Positions 43,908 through 54,659 of a stretch of DNA of 64,000 nucleotides are shown here, in pieces (the stretch's first letter is position 1; every line of letters begins with the position of its first letter). The notes under the pieces are model-generated. The model was not told the origin of the DNA and ran no database searches. It was given only the letters and a program-made list of their open reading frames with translations. Made by a program: the position numbers and the translations under genes. This DNA comes from Paracoccus sp. S3-43 (GTDB lineage Bacteria; Pseudomonadota; Alphaproteobacteria; Rhodobacterales; Rhodobacteraceae), in NCBI RefSeq assembly GCF_029027965.1, contig NZ_CP119082.1:1034001-1098000 (forward strand), in the 5' to 3' direction.

Positions 43908-43967
43908 TGGGGGCGCTGCCCCCTCCCCGTGCCGGGGATTCCCCGGCGATATTTTCGCGCAGAAGAT
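43908..43967 (-). repeat. Rhodobacterales-type intergenic repeat (second copy, inverted)
   Basis: GGGGGCGCTGCCCCC, then CCGGGGATTCCCCGG, then ATATTTTCGCGCAGAAG, read in the opposite direction to the element at 34185-34229. Both hairpins are perfect or nearly so. It sits between the dehydrogenase stop and the MFS start and could act as a transcript 3' end. Confidence 0.5.
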
Positions 43968-43976
43968 GGGATCGTG

Positions 43977-45128
43977 ATGACGACTGCTGTCGGGGCCGGG
44001 GCACGCCGGGCGGTATCCGCGCTGTTCCTTGCGAATGGCCTGGTGGTCGGAAGCTGGGCGCCGAAGCTACCCGCGATGATGGCGCGGCTGGGAATCGGCG
44101 AATCGGTGGCGGGGCTGCTGGTCCTGTCGCTGGGGGTCGGGTCGATCTGCCTGATGCCGGTCTTCGGCGCCCTGGTGGCGCGGCGCGGGTCGGCCTGGGC
44201 GGTCAGGCTGGCGGCGGTGCTGTTCGCGCCCAGCCTGATCTGGATCTCGCTTGCGCCGACGGTATGGGCGGTGGCGGCGGCGGTGCTGGTCTTCGGCGGG
44301 CTGATCGGCGCCATGGACGTGGCGATGAACGCCAATGCCGTGGCGGTGGAGCGGGCGGGGCGCCGCGCGATCATGTCGTCCTGCCACGGCTTCTGGTCGC
44401 TGGGCGGCCTTGCCGGGGCGGGGGCGGGCGGCCTGGGCATCCAGGCGATGGGCGAATTGGCCCATGCGGTCGCGGTGACCGGAATCGTCGCCGCGATCCT
44501 GGCCCTGGCCTTTCCCCGGCTGCTGCGCGACAGCCCGGCGGCAGGGCAGGCGCATCAGCCGCTGCGTCTGCCGCGCACGCCGCTGCCCTATCTGATCGGG
44601 GTGATGGCGCTTGCCTCGATGATCCCCGAGGGCGCGATCCTGGATTGGGCGGCGGTTTACCTGCAACGGGAAATGGGCGCCTCGCTGGCCTTGGCGGGCT
44701 GGGGCTTCGCCGCCTGCGCGGGAACCATGGCGGTGATGCGCTTTCTGGGGGACGGCATCCGGCGGCGGCATGGCGCGGTCAGGACGTTGCAGGCCAGCAC
44801 GCTGATCGCCATGGCGGGGCTGGCCCTGGCGGCCCTGGCCGGATCGCCCCCGGTGGCGCTGATCGGCTTCGGCCTGGCGGGGATCGGCATCGCCAACATG
44901 GTGCCGATCGCCTTTTCGGCGGCGGGCAACCTGCCGGGGCTGGCGCAGGGCGTGGGCCTGTCGGTGGTCACGACCATGGGCTATTCCGGGATCCTGCTGG
45001 CGCCGGGAACCATCGGTTTCCTGGCCGAGCGGACCAGCTTTTCGCTGATCTATCTGGGCCTGTCGCTGCTGCTGCTGGTGCCATTGGCCCTGTCGCGACT
45101 GGCGCGCAGGGCGGATTTCGAGGGCTAG
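43977..45128 (+). CDS. Major facilitator superfamily transporter
   Basis: The 383-residue membrane protein has about 12 hydrophobic helices. The N-terminal half begins ALFLANGLVVGSWAPKLPAMMARLGIGESVAGLL, as in YbjJ-type MFS proteins. The middle has GAMDVAMNANAVAVERAGRRAIMSSCHGFWSLGG, and EGAILDWAAVYLQREMG opens the second half, a combination typical of this uncharacterised MFS branch. The direction and substrate cannot be predicted. The start lies just after the intergenic repeat; a GTG one codon upstream (43974) is an alternative. Confidence 0.88.
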   Translation: MTTAVGAGARRAVSALFLANGLVVGSWAPKLPAMMARLGIGESVAGLLVLSLGVGSICLMPVFGALVARRGSAWAVRLAAVLFAPSLIWISLAPTVWAVAAAVLVFGGLIGAMDVAMNANAVAVERAGRRAIMSSCHGFWSLGGLAGAGAGGLGIQAMGELAHAVAVTGIVAAILALAFPRLLRDSPAAGQAHQPLRLPRTPLPYLIGVMALASMIPEGAILDWAAVYLQREMGASLALAGWGFAACAGTMAVMRFLGDGIRRRHGAVRTLQASTLIAMAGLALAALAGSPPVALIGFGLAGIGIANMVPIAFSAAGNLPGLAQGVGLSVVTTMGYSGILLAPGTIGFLAERTSFSLIYLGLSLLLLVPLALSRLARRADFEG

Positions 45129-45191
45129 GGAAAGAAGGCCGCCGCGCGGCGGACACCGGTCCGCCTGCCGCACCGTCCTGATCCGGGTCCG

Positions 45192-46001
45192 TCAGCGATA
45201 GACGTTGCCGTCCCCCGGAAAGCTGCGGTCCCGGACGGCCGCCGCATAATCGGCGATGGCCCGGTCCGCCTGCGCGCCCAGATCCGCGAACCTGTGGACG
45301 AAGCGCGGCACCCGGCCGGTCAGGCCCAGCATGTCGTCCAGCACCAGGATCTGCCCGTCGCAGCGGACCGAGGCGCCGATGCCGATGGTGGGTGCGGCCA
45401 CTGCCTCGGTGATGCGGTCGGCCAGATCCTCGACCACGCCTTCGACGACGATGGCGAAGGCCCCGGCCTCGGCCACGTCGGCCGCGTCCTGGATATGGCG
45501 CGCCCAGCTGTCGGTGTCGCGGCCCTGGGTCTTGAAGCCGCCGAAGGTATGCGTCTGCTGCGGCGTCAGCCCGACATGGCCCATCACCGGGATGCCGCGC
45601 TCGGCCAGGAAGCGGATCGTCGGCGCCATGCGGCTGCCGCCTTCCAGCTTGACCGCGCCGCAGCCGGTTTCCCCCAGGATCCGGGCGGCGTTGCGGAAGG
45701 CCTGCCGGGGGCCTTCCTCGTAGCTGCCGAAGGGCATGTCGATCACCACCATGGCGCGTTGGCTGCCGCGCATGACCGCCTGGCCGTGCAGGATCATCAT
45801 CTCGATCGTCACGCCGATGGTCGAGGGCAGGCCGTGGACCACCATGCCCAGACTGTCGCCGACCAGGATGATGTCGGCATGGGGATCGACCTTCGCCGCC
45901 AGCGGCGCGGTATAGGCGGTCAGCGCGACGATGGGGGTGCCGCCCTTGCGGGCAAGGATCTGCGGGGCGGTGACGCGCTTGACGGGGGCTTGGGCGGACA
46001 T
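45192..46001 (-). CDS. panB: 3-Methyl-2-oxobutanoate hydroxymethyltransferase
   Basis: The 269-residue TIM-barrel enzyme has [24 protein letters not shown], the metal site [33 protein letters not shown] and [20 protein letters not shown]. The catalytic Glu lies in [17 protein letters not shown]. It makes ketopantoate from ketoisovalerate and methylene-tetrahydrofolate in pantothenate synthesis. It lies 3 bp after panC on the same strand. Confidence 0.95.
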   Translation of the reverse strand: MSAQAPVKRVTAPQILARKGGTPIVALTAYTAPLAAKVDPHADIILVGDSLGMVVHGLPSTIGVTIEMMILHGQAVMRGSQRAMVVIDMPFGSYEEGPRQAFRNAARILGETGCGAVKLEGGSRMAPTIRFLAERGIPVMGHVGLTPQQTHTFGGFKTQGRDTDSWARHIQDAADVAEAGAFAIVVEGVVEDLADRITEAVAAPTIGIGASVRCDGQILVLDDMLGLTGRVPRFVHRFADLGAQADRAIADYAAAVRDRSFPGDGNVYR

Positions 46002-46004
46002 CGT

Positions 46005-46856
46005 TCAGCCTTTCGGATGCGCGACCCGCTGGTCGATCAGCAGCACGTCGCCGAAACGGACGGCCAGCAGGATCGCCACGGGGGCTTGGATGGTGGCGAT
46101 GCGCGACAGGTCGTGGGCATCGCGGATGTCGATGGAGCGGATTTCGGCCAGGGGTTCGGCGCGGATCATGCGGCGGATCTCGGCCCTAATGGCCGACAGG
46201 CCCGCGCCCTGGGCCACCATGCGTTCGGCCCCGTCCAGGGCGCGGGCCAGCACCGGGGCGGCGGCGCGCTGCCCGGGCGACAGGCGGCGGTTGCGCGACG
46301 ACATGGCAAGGCCATCGGCTTCGCGCACCGTGGGCACGGGCAGGATCCGGACCGGCATGTCCAGATCCGCGACCATCCGGCGGATCACGGCAAGCTGCTG
46401 ATAGTCCTTTTCGCCGAAGGCCGCCGCATCCGGGCGGACGATGTTGAACAGCTTCGTCACCACCGTCGCCACGCCCCGGAAATGGCCGGGGCGCAACCGG
46501 CCCATCAGCATCCGCGAGAGATCCCTGACCTCGACCACGGTCTGTGCGCCGGGGCGATAGATCTCGGCGACGGTCGGCAGGAACACCGCGTCGCAACCCG
46601 CCTGACGCAGCAGCGCCAAGTCGTTTTCCTCGTCCCTCGGATAGACCGCCAGATCCTCGTTCGGGCCGAACTGGGTGGGATTGACGAAGATCGAGGTCAC
46701 GACCCGGCCGCCGCCCTGCGCGTCCAGCCAGGCGCGCGCCGCCGCGACCAGGGCCAGATGCCCGTCATGCAGCGCGCCCATCGTGGGCACCAGGGCCACG
46801 CGGCCCTGGCCCTGCCGCCAATCGCGCATCGCCTGCCTGTCGCGGCATATCTGCAT
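46005..46856 (-). CDS. panC: Pantothenate synthetase
   Basis: The 283-residue enzyme has the HIGH-type segment VPTMGALHDGHLALV, TSIFVNPTQFGPNEDL, FRGVATVVTKLFNIVRPDAAAFGEKDYQQL and MSSRNRRL. It joins pantoate and beta-alanine using ATP. The start at 46856 gives the usual length; in-frame starts at 46868 and 46931 would only add unconserved residues. It is first in a panC-panB operon. CoaBC, encoded at 61.3 kb, acts later in the same route to CoA. Confidence 0.94.
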   Translation of the reverse strand: MQICRDRQAMRDWRQGQGRVALVPTMGALHDGHLALVAAARAWLDAQGGGRVVTSIFVNPTQFGPNEDLAVYPRDEENDLALLRQAGCDAVFLPTVAEIYRPGAQTVVEVRDLSRMLMGRLRPGHFRGVATVVTKLFNIVRPDAAAFGEKDYQQLAVIRRMVADLDMPVRILPVPTVREADGLAMSSRNRRLSPGQRAAAPVLARALDGAERMVAQGAGLSAIRAEIRRMIRAEPLAEIRSIDIRDAHDLSRIATIQAPVAILLAVRFGDVLLIDQRVAHPKG

Positions 46857-46915
46857 CCGGTCCCCCATCCCCCCAGTGGCGCGCACCCTAAGGGACCGTT
46901 GCAGATTCGCACAAG

Positions 46916-46962
46916 TGCTGCGTCGCAGCATGTCGCTTTTCGCCCTTATAGGTCGGGCCTAT
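46916..46962. promoter_or_regulatory. Two palindromes in the divergent panC / flavoprotein region
   Basis: TGCTGCG-T-CGCAGCA (46916-46930) is a perfect 15-bp palindrome. ATAGG-TCGGG-CCTAT (46948-46962) is a second one, next to a TATA-like element readable on either strand. They lie between panC and the divergent flavoprotein gene and could be operators. Confidence 0.35.
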
Positions 46963-47024
46963 CGAACCGTTTGGCGCGGGCCGTGGCAGTAACGGGGCAA
47001 CAACAGGCCCAGGGAGTCGCGCGG

Positions 47025-49577
47025 ATGAAGTCGCATGTGAAGGTTCTTGTCGTCGGGGGCGGCGCGGTCGGCTGCGGCATCGCCCTGCATCTGGCCCGCG
47101 CCGGATGGGAAACCCTGCTGGTCGAGCGGGACGAACTGACCGCCGGATCCACCTGGCACGCGGCGGGGCTGCTGCCGCTGTTCAACATGAACTTTGCCGC
47201 GACCCATATCCACGACTATTCGGTCAAGCTCTATGCCGAACTGGAAGCCCGGACCGGCCTGAACGCGGGCTTCACGCGCTGCGGCAACCTGCGGATGGCG
47301 CAGACGCAGGAGCGGATGGACGAATACATGCTGTATTCCGCCACCGCCGAGACGGTCGGGATCGAACACGAATTCCTGACGCCCCGGCAGATTAGGGACC
47401 GCTGGCCGCTGGTGCGGACCGAGGATCTGAAGGGCGCGCTGTTCCATCCGACCGACGGCTATATCAACCCCGCCGACGTGACCCAGGCCATGGCCAAGGG
47501 CGCGCGCATGGCCGGGGCCACCATCGAGCGCAAGATCCAGGTCAACGGTTATAAGTGGACCGGGTCCGAATGGATCGTTTCCTGCGAGAAGCTGGTCGAG
47601 AAGGGCGGCAACCTGGTCGGGTCGGGCGAGACCGTCGAGATCCGGGCCGAGCATGTCGTGACCGCCACCGGCAACCACGCGCAACGCACCGCGCGGCTGC
47701 TGGGCATCAAGATCCCCGCGATCCCGGTCGAGCATCAGTATATCGTCACCGAACCGGACCCGGCTTTGGTCAAATGGCGGGCCGAGGGCAACCCCGAGCA
47801 TCCGGTCCTGCGCGATGCCGACGCCAAATGGTATGTCCGAGAGGAACGCGGCGGCTGGATCCTCGGGCCCTATGAACGGAATGCCCCGGCGCGGTTCCTC
47901 TTTGACGTGCCCGACAGCTTCCGCGCCGATCTGTTCGCGCTGGATCTGGAGCGGATCGAAGGGGAATACATGTCCTTCATCCACCGCATCCCCACCTCCG
48001 AAACCGTGGGCCTGAAGGACGATTTCAACGGCCCGATCTGCTATACGCCCGACGGCAACCCGCTGGTCGGCCCGGCGCCCGGCCTGCGCAATATGTGGCT
48101 GGCCGAGGGCTTTTCGTTCGGCATCACGGCGGCGGGCGGCGTCGGCCATTACCTGACGCAGATGATGGTGGACGGCGAGGCCGAGATCGACATGGCCTCG
48201 TTGGATCCGCGCCGCTACGGCGGCTGGATGACCACCGAATACGCCGCCCGCAAGAACGAAGAGGCGTATGAGCATGTCTTCATCCTGCACCACCCCGACG
48301 AGGAACGCGAAGCCTGCCGCCCGCTGCGCACCGCGCCCGCCTATGACCGGCAGAAGGCGCGCGGCGCGCAGTTCGGCCATGTGAACGGCTGGGAACGCCC
48401 GAACTATTACGGCCCCGAGGGCTTCGACGATCACGCCTCGCGCAGTTTCCGGCGCGGCGGCTGGTGGCGCTATGCCAAGGCCGAGGCCGAGGCGATCCGC
48501 AACGCGGCGGGGCTGATCGACGCGACGGCCTTCGCCAAGCACATGGTCAAGGGGCCGGGCGCGACGGCCTTCCTCGACTGGCTGACGACCAACAGGCTGC
48601 CCAAGGTCGGGCGCATCAACCTGACCTATGCGCTGACCGATGCGGGAACCACGCGGACCGAATACACCATCGTCCGGCTGGCCGAGAACGACTACTACCT
48701 GGTCTCTGCCGGGGCCTGGGCGGCCTATGACGGCGACCACCTGGTGAAATCGGCCGAGGATTTCATGGCGGCGGGCGGCGAATACGTCGCCATCCAGGAT
48801 GTGACGACGCAATGGGGCGTCTTTGCCCTGGCGGGGCCCGCGTCCCGCGACATTCTGGCGGGTCTGATCCGCGATGCGCAGCCGGACACCGCGCTGTCGA
48901 ATAAGCGCTTCCCCTGGCTGTCAGCGAAACAGATCGAGCTGGGCATGGTGCCGGTCAATGCCATCCGCGTGGCCTATACCGGCGAGCTTGGCTGGGAGCT
49001 GCACCACCCGATCGAGATGCAGAATCACCTCTTCGACAGGCTGGTCGAGGCGGGCGAGCCGCTGGGCCTGAAGCTGGTGGGCAGCCGGGCGCAGAACTGG
49101 CTGCGGCAGGAAAAATCCTATCGTGCCTTTGGGACCGAACTGGGCCGGGACGCCACGCCGCTTGAGGCCGGGCTGGATCGTTTCGTGGATCTGTCCAAGG
49201 ATTTCCGGGGCAAGGCGGCGATGCAGGACAAGGGCATTCGGTCCCTCTGCGTCACGCTGCTGATCGACGGGCCGCAGGACGCCGATCCCTGGGGGCGCGA
49301 GGGGATGTTCCTGGACGGCCGGACTGTCGGTCGCCTGACCTCGGGCGGCTATTCGGTGGCCTTCGGCAAGCAGATCGGCATGGGCTATGTCCGCCCCGAC
49401 CTCGCCCGGCCGGGCACCAGGCTGAAGGTCCGCATGTTCCGCGAGTTGTGGGACGCCGAAGTGGCCGAGGACAGTCCCTATGATCCGCAAAACGCCCGGA
49501 TCCGCATGGACGGCCGAAATCGCGCGCGTGGCGCCCGCCGGTCAGCCGATCAGCAGGCGCAGCGCGGCTTCGTATGA
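47025..49577 (+). CDS. FAD-dependent dimethylglycine/sarcosine dehydrogenase-like protein
   Basis: The 850-residue protein has an N-terminal FAD oxidoreductase domain (VLVVGGGAVGCGIALHLARAGW at the start, then TAGSTWHAAGLLP with the flavin-linking His/Trp motif). A C-terminal GcvT-like tetrahydrofolate domain follows (from about residue 470; TALSNKRFPWLSAKQIELG, AYTGELGWELHHP, FRGKAAMQ). Enzymes of this design demethylate dimethylglycine, sarcosine or related N-methyl amines and pass the carbon to folate. The ATG follows an AGGGAG site. The tail after SPYDPQNARIRMDG runs about 20 residues beyond where the family usually ends, overlapping the convergent TetR gene by 36 bp. Confidence 0.88.
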   Translation: MKSHVKVLVVGGGAVGCGIALHLARAGWETLLVERDELTAGSTWHAAGLLPLFNMNFAATHIHDYSVKLYAELEARTGLNAGFTRCGNLRMAQTQERMDEYMLYSATAETVGIEHEFLTPRQIRDRWPLVRTEDLKGALFHPTDGYINPADVTQAMAKGARMAGATIERKIQVNGYKWTGSEWIVSCEKLVEKGGNLVGSGETVEIRAEHVVTATGNHAQRTARLLGIKIPAIPVEHQYIVTEPDPALVKWRAEGNPEHPVLRDADAKWYVREERGGWILGPYERNAPARFLFDVPDSFRADLFALDLERIEGEYMSFIHRIPTSETVGLKDDFNGPICYTPDGNPLVGPAPGLRNMWLAEGFSFGITAAGGVGHYLTQMMVDGEAEIDMASLDPRRYGGWMTTEYAARKNEEAYEHVFILHHPDEEREACRPLRTAPAYDRQKARGAQFGHVNGWERPNYYGPEGFDDHASRSFRRGGWWRYAKAEAEAIRNAAGLIDATAFAKHMVKGPGATAFLDWLTTNRLPKVGRINLTYALTDAGTTRTEYTIVRLAENDYYLVSAGAWAAYDGDHLVKSAEDFMAAGGEYVAIQDVTTQWGVFALAGPASRDILAGLIRDAQPDTALSNKRFPWLSAKQIELGMVPVNAIRVAYTGELGWELHHPIEMQNHLFDRLVEAGEPLGLKLVGSRAQNWLRQEKSYRAFGTELGRDATPLEAGLDRFVDLSKDFRGKAAMQDKGIRSLCVTLLIDGPQDADPWGREGMFLDGRTVGRLTSGGYSVAFGKQIGMGYVRPDLARPGTRLKVRMFRELWDAEVAEDSPYDPQNARIRMDGRNRARGARRSADQQAQRGFV

Positions 49578-50096
49578 CGAGATGTCCAAAGGGGAATTCG
49601 GCGGGCGGCGTTGATCCAGGTTCAGTGCCGCATAACCATGGGTCAGCCCCCAGACGGCGGTCTCCAGGGCCGCGGCGGGGCGCCCTTCCACAAAGGGCGC
49701 GCACAGCTGCTTCAGCACGGCATAGCTGCCAAGCGCGATCTTGCTCAATTCGGGATCCTGGGCGGGCAACTGGTCGAACATCAGCCGGAACAGCCCCCTG
49801 CGCGAGGACGCGAACTGGATATAGGCCAGGTTCACCGCCAGCAGGCGCTGAAACGGGTCGCTGTCGGACATGCCGTCGCGCGCGGCATTCAGGTGGTCCA
49901 GGAAGGACCGGAATCCACAGGTCGCGATTGCAACCTTCAGCCCCGGCAGCCCGCCGAAATGATGCGCCGGAGCGGCATGGGACACCCCCGCCCGTGCGGC
50001 TATTCGCCGCAGGGTCAGCCCCTCGGACCCGTCCTCGTCCAGAATGTCCAGACCGACCTGAATCAACAGCGGGGGCAGGTCAGGGCGTGGGGCCAT
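49542..50096 (-). CDS. TetR-family transcriptional regulator
   Basis: The 184-residue protein has an N-terminal TetR helix-turn-helix (LLIQVGLDILDEDGSEGLTLRRIAARAGVSHAAPAHHFGG, with the HHFGG in place of the usual YYHF) and a helical ligand domain (FRLMFDQLPAQDPELSKIALGSYAVLKQLC). The HTH and C-domain resemble the TetR_C_33 type. ATG 50096 follows a GGAGATGGG site. A palindrome 20 bp upstream may be its own operator. It is tail to tail with the flavoprotein gene. Confidence 0.88.
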   Translation of the reverse strand: MAPRPDLPPLLIQVGLDILDEDGSEGLTLRRIAARAGVSHAAPAHHFGGLPGLKVAIATCGFRSFLDHLNAARDGMSDSDPFQRLLAVNLAYIQFASSRRGLFRLMFDQLPAQDPELSKIALGSYAVLKQLCAPFVEGRPAAALETAVWGLTHGYAALNLDQRRPPNSPLDISSYEAALRLLIG

Positions 50097-50115
50097 CCCA
50101 TCTCCGTTACTCAAC

Positions 50116-50128
50116 TTGACAGTGTAAA
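50116..50128. promoter_or_regulatory. Operator-like palindrome upstream of the TetR gene
   Basis: TTGACA-G-TGTAAA is a near-perfect 13-bp palindrome (TTNACA-N-TGTNAA), the shape of many TetR-family operators. It lies 20 bp before the TetR start, where it could mediate autorepression. Confidence 0.5.
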
Positions 50129-50235
50129 GATAATCGACGAAAAGTGGCGCGACCCGGATGGTTAACGGCACGCTCAGGAATGAGTCAGCCGTAATTTTCG
50201 CGCTTGTGTCAGGGGTTTCCGGGTCGCCCGCCTAA

Positions 50236-50294
50236 GCTCTGGCCTGTTATTGTTCGTTTTTTGAGTCATTGGTGATGGGGCCAGAGCCTTTTTT
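50236..50294 (+). terminator. Stem-loop with T tract in the TetR / tRNA gap (possible sRNA 3' end)
   Basis: GCTCTGGCC (50236-50244) pairs perfectly with GGCCAGAGC (50279-50287), followed by C and TTTTTT (50289-50294). The loop is 34 nt and T-rich. No protein gene on the plus strand precedes it, so it may end an unannotated small RNA. A second palindrome, TTGCAG-ATT-CTGCAA, follows at 50313-50327. Confidence 0.45.
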
Positions 50295-50353
50295 GAAGGA
50301 TCATAGCCCACCTTGCAGATTCTGCAACCAAAAGGCGAATTTTTTTATCCAGC

Positions 50354-50390
50354 AAAAACAAAAGCCGAACCCCAAGGTCCGGCTTTTTTG
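50354..50390 (-). terminator. Terminator of the tRNA-Gly gene (bidirectional form)
   Basis: Read on the minus strand, AAAAGCCGGACC pairs with GGTTCGGCTTTT (one mismatch) around a TTGG loop, then GTTTTT. It lies directly downstream of the tRNA. The plus strand also has a T tract after the stem. Confidence 0.75.
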
Positions 50391-50392
50391 TT

Positions 50393-50467
50393 TGGAGCGG
50401 GCGATGAGATTCGAACTCACGACCCTAACCTTGGCAAGGTTATGCTCTACCCCTGAGCTACGCCCGC
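50393..50467 (-). tRNA. tRNA-Gly (anticodon GCC)
   Basis: The minus strand folds into a standard cloverleaf: acceptor GCGGGCG paired with CGCCCGC, D arm GCTCAGGGGTAGAGC, anticodon loop with GCC in CCTTGCCAAGG, T arm with GTTCGAATC, and an encoded 3' TCCA. It is 75 nt including CCA. Confidence 0.96.
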
Positions 50468-50630
50468 ATCCGTTCCCGAGGGTGTATCGCCTTCGGTGAG
50501 CGGTGATTTATGGGACTGCGGCGGGGGGTGCAAGAGGAAAATCGTCAAACCCGGCGAAATTTTCCGGGCCGTTGACAGCTTGGGGCAAAGCGCATGAACC
50601 TGCCCGGAAAAGGGTGTGCGCAAGGTGGCG

Positions 50631-51242
50631 ATGGTCGATCATCTTTCGGATTTCGTGCGCGATGCGATGGCGGCCGGCCATGACGCGGCGCGAATCCGCG
50701 CGGCGCTTGGCCAGGCGGGCTGGACCGGGCCTGAGATCGACCAGGCCCTGTCCGCCTGGGATCCGGGCGGCGACCTGCCTCCGGTGCCGCGCCCGCGGCC
50801 ATATGTCTCGGCGCGCGAGGCCATGCTTTACGCGCTGCTGATGATCGCCCTGGTGCTGGTCTGCTATCATGTCCTGGGGCTGGGGTTTCAGGTCATAGAC
50901 CGAGTTTTTCCCGATCTGGTGGACAGGGGGCTGCGCGACAGCGGGTCGATGCGGTTTTCCATCGCCGCTCTCATCGCCTTTCTGCCGCTGTTCGTGGTGC
51001 TGGACGCGCGGATGGCGCGCCGCGACATCGGCTCTGATCCCCGGCGCCGGTCGCAGGCGCGCCGGATCTTCGCCTCGATCACGGTGCTGGCGGCTGCCCT
51101 GGTGTTGCTGGGGGACGTGGTGGCGGCCGTCCATGCGTTCCTGTCGGGCGATCTGACGCCGCGCCTTGCGGCCAAGCTGGCCTTGGTCGCGCTGACCGGG
51201 CTGCTGGTCGCCGCCTGTTACCGCGAGGATCTGGATGGCTAG
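50631..51242 (+). CDS. Four-helix membrane protein of unknown function (DUF5671-like)
   Basis: The 203-residue protein starts with a small helical domain (FVRDAMAAGHDAARIRAALGQAGWTGPEIDQALSAW) that resembles a UBA-like/SHOCT fold. Four membrane helices follow (AMLYALLMIALVLVCYHVLGL, SIAALIAFLPLFVVLD, ASITVLAAALVLLGDVVAAV, AALALVALTGLLVAACY-like). The architecture matches DUF5671 proteins. The ATG at 50631 follows an AAGGTGG site; a GTG at 50616 is an alternative. The stop overlaps the next gene by 8 bp, implying a two-gene operon. Confidence 0.8.
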   Translation: MVDHLSDFVRDAMAAGHDAARIRAALGQAGWTGPEIDQALSAWDPGGDLPPVPRPRPYVSAREAMLYALLMIALVLVCYHVLGLGFQVIDRVFPDLVDRGLRDSGSMRFSIAALIAFLPLFVVLDARMARRDIGSDPRRRSQARRIFASITVLAAALVLLGDVVAAVHAFLSGDLTPRLAAKLALVALTGLLVAACYREDLDG

Positions 51243-51609
51243 GCGGTGGGCGGTCCAGGGGTTGACGGTGCTTGGCGTGACGGTGTTGGCGGCGGGGCTG
51301 GTCGCCACCGGTGGGCCTGGACAGGGCCGGGCAGAAAGGCGCGACCAGACGCGGGACAACGACCTGGCCCAGATCCAGTCGCTGCTCGACTGCAAGGCGC
51401 AACAGGCGGGGCATGTCGTGATCGATCCGACCCCGACCGAGGCTTGCCCGATGACCCCCCGCCTGGCCGATCCCTTTACCGCCGCACCCTATCGGGTCGA
51501 GCTTGTGGCCCCGGACAGCATCCGCCTTTGTGCAGGCTTCGAACTGCCGGTGGAAATGTCCCTGCGCGACGAGGCCGGATGCAGAGTGTGGCGGATAGAG
51601 CTTCGCTAG
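51235..51609 (+). CDS. Membrane-anchored small protein paired with the DUF5671-like gene
   Basis: The 124-residue protein has one N-terminal membrane helix or signal anchor (VQGLTVLGVTVLAAGLVATGG) and a periplasmic part with four Cys (DCKAQ, EACPM, RLCAGF, AGCRVW) that could form two disulfides. It is translationally coupled to the upstream membrane protein, suggesting a complex. No function can be assigned. It is convergent with uvrA, 4 bp from the uvrA stop. Confidence 0.75.
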   Translation: MARRWAVQGLTVLGVTVLAAGLVATGGPGQGRAERRDQTRDNDLAQIQSLLDCKAQQAGHVVIDPTPTEACPMTPRLADPFTAAPYRVELVAPDSIRLCAGFELPVEMSLRDEAGCRVWRIELR

Positions 51610-51613
51610 ACCG

Positions 51614-54478
<2,865 letters not shown>

Positions 54479-54543
54479 GGACCGTCCCTGTCAGCCAAGC
54501 GCATCAGATAGTGACCTCGTCGCAAAAAGCAACCGCAGAATAA

Positions 54544-54558
54544 GAACATCAAGCGAAC
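54544..54558 (-). promoter_or_regulatory. LexA (SOS) box upstream of uvrA
   Basis: GAAC-N7-GAAC on the plus strand, which reads GTTC-N7-GTTC towards uvrA, is exactly the direct-repeat LexA site of alphaproteobacteria. It lies 66 bp before the uvrA start codon. Confidence 0.75.
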
Positions 54559-54603
54559 ACGACCCCGCGTAACCTTTTTGTTGCGGTCGGTCCACCGTGC
54601 GGC

Positions 54604-54631
54604 TTGCGCTGCGCTGCGGCATCGCTAGTCT
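54604..54631 (+). promoter_or_regulatory. Candidate promoter of pyc
   Basis: TTGCGC (54604-54609) and TAGTCT (54626-54631) are 16 bp apart, about 29 bp before the pyc start codon. Confidence 0.4.
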
Positions 54632-54659
54632 CGCGCGCAACTTCGAAGGGGACCGCGCG

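Noticed and set aside
45294..47024. Long in-frame extension upstream of the flavoprotein gene, antisense to panB and panC
   Set aside because: The conserved FAD-binding start is at 47025 with a ribosome site; the extension is the complement of panBC.
50269..50499. 76-codon plus-strand ORF spanning the tRNA-Gly region
   Set aside because: It runs through the terminator and the tRNA gene on the opposite strand and ends beyond it; accidental.
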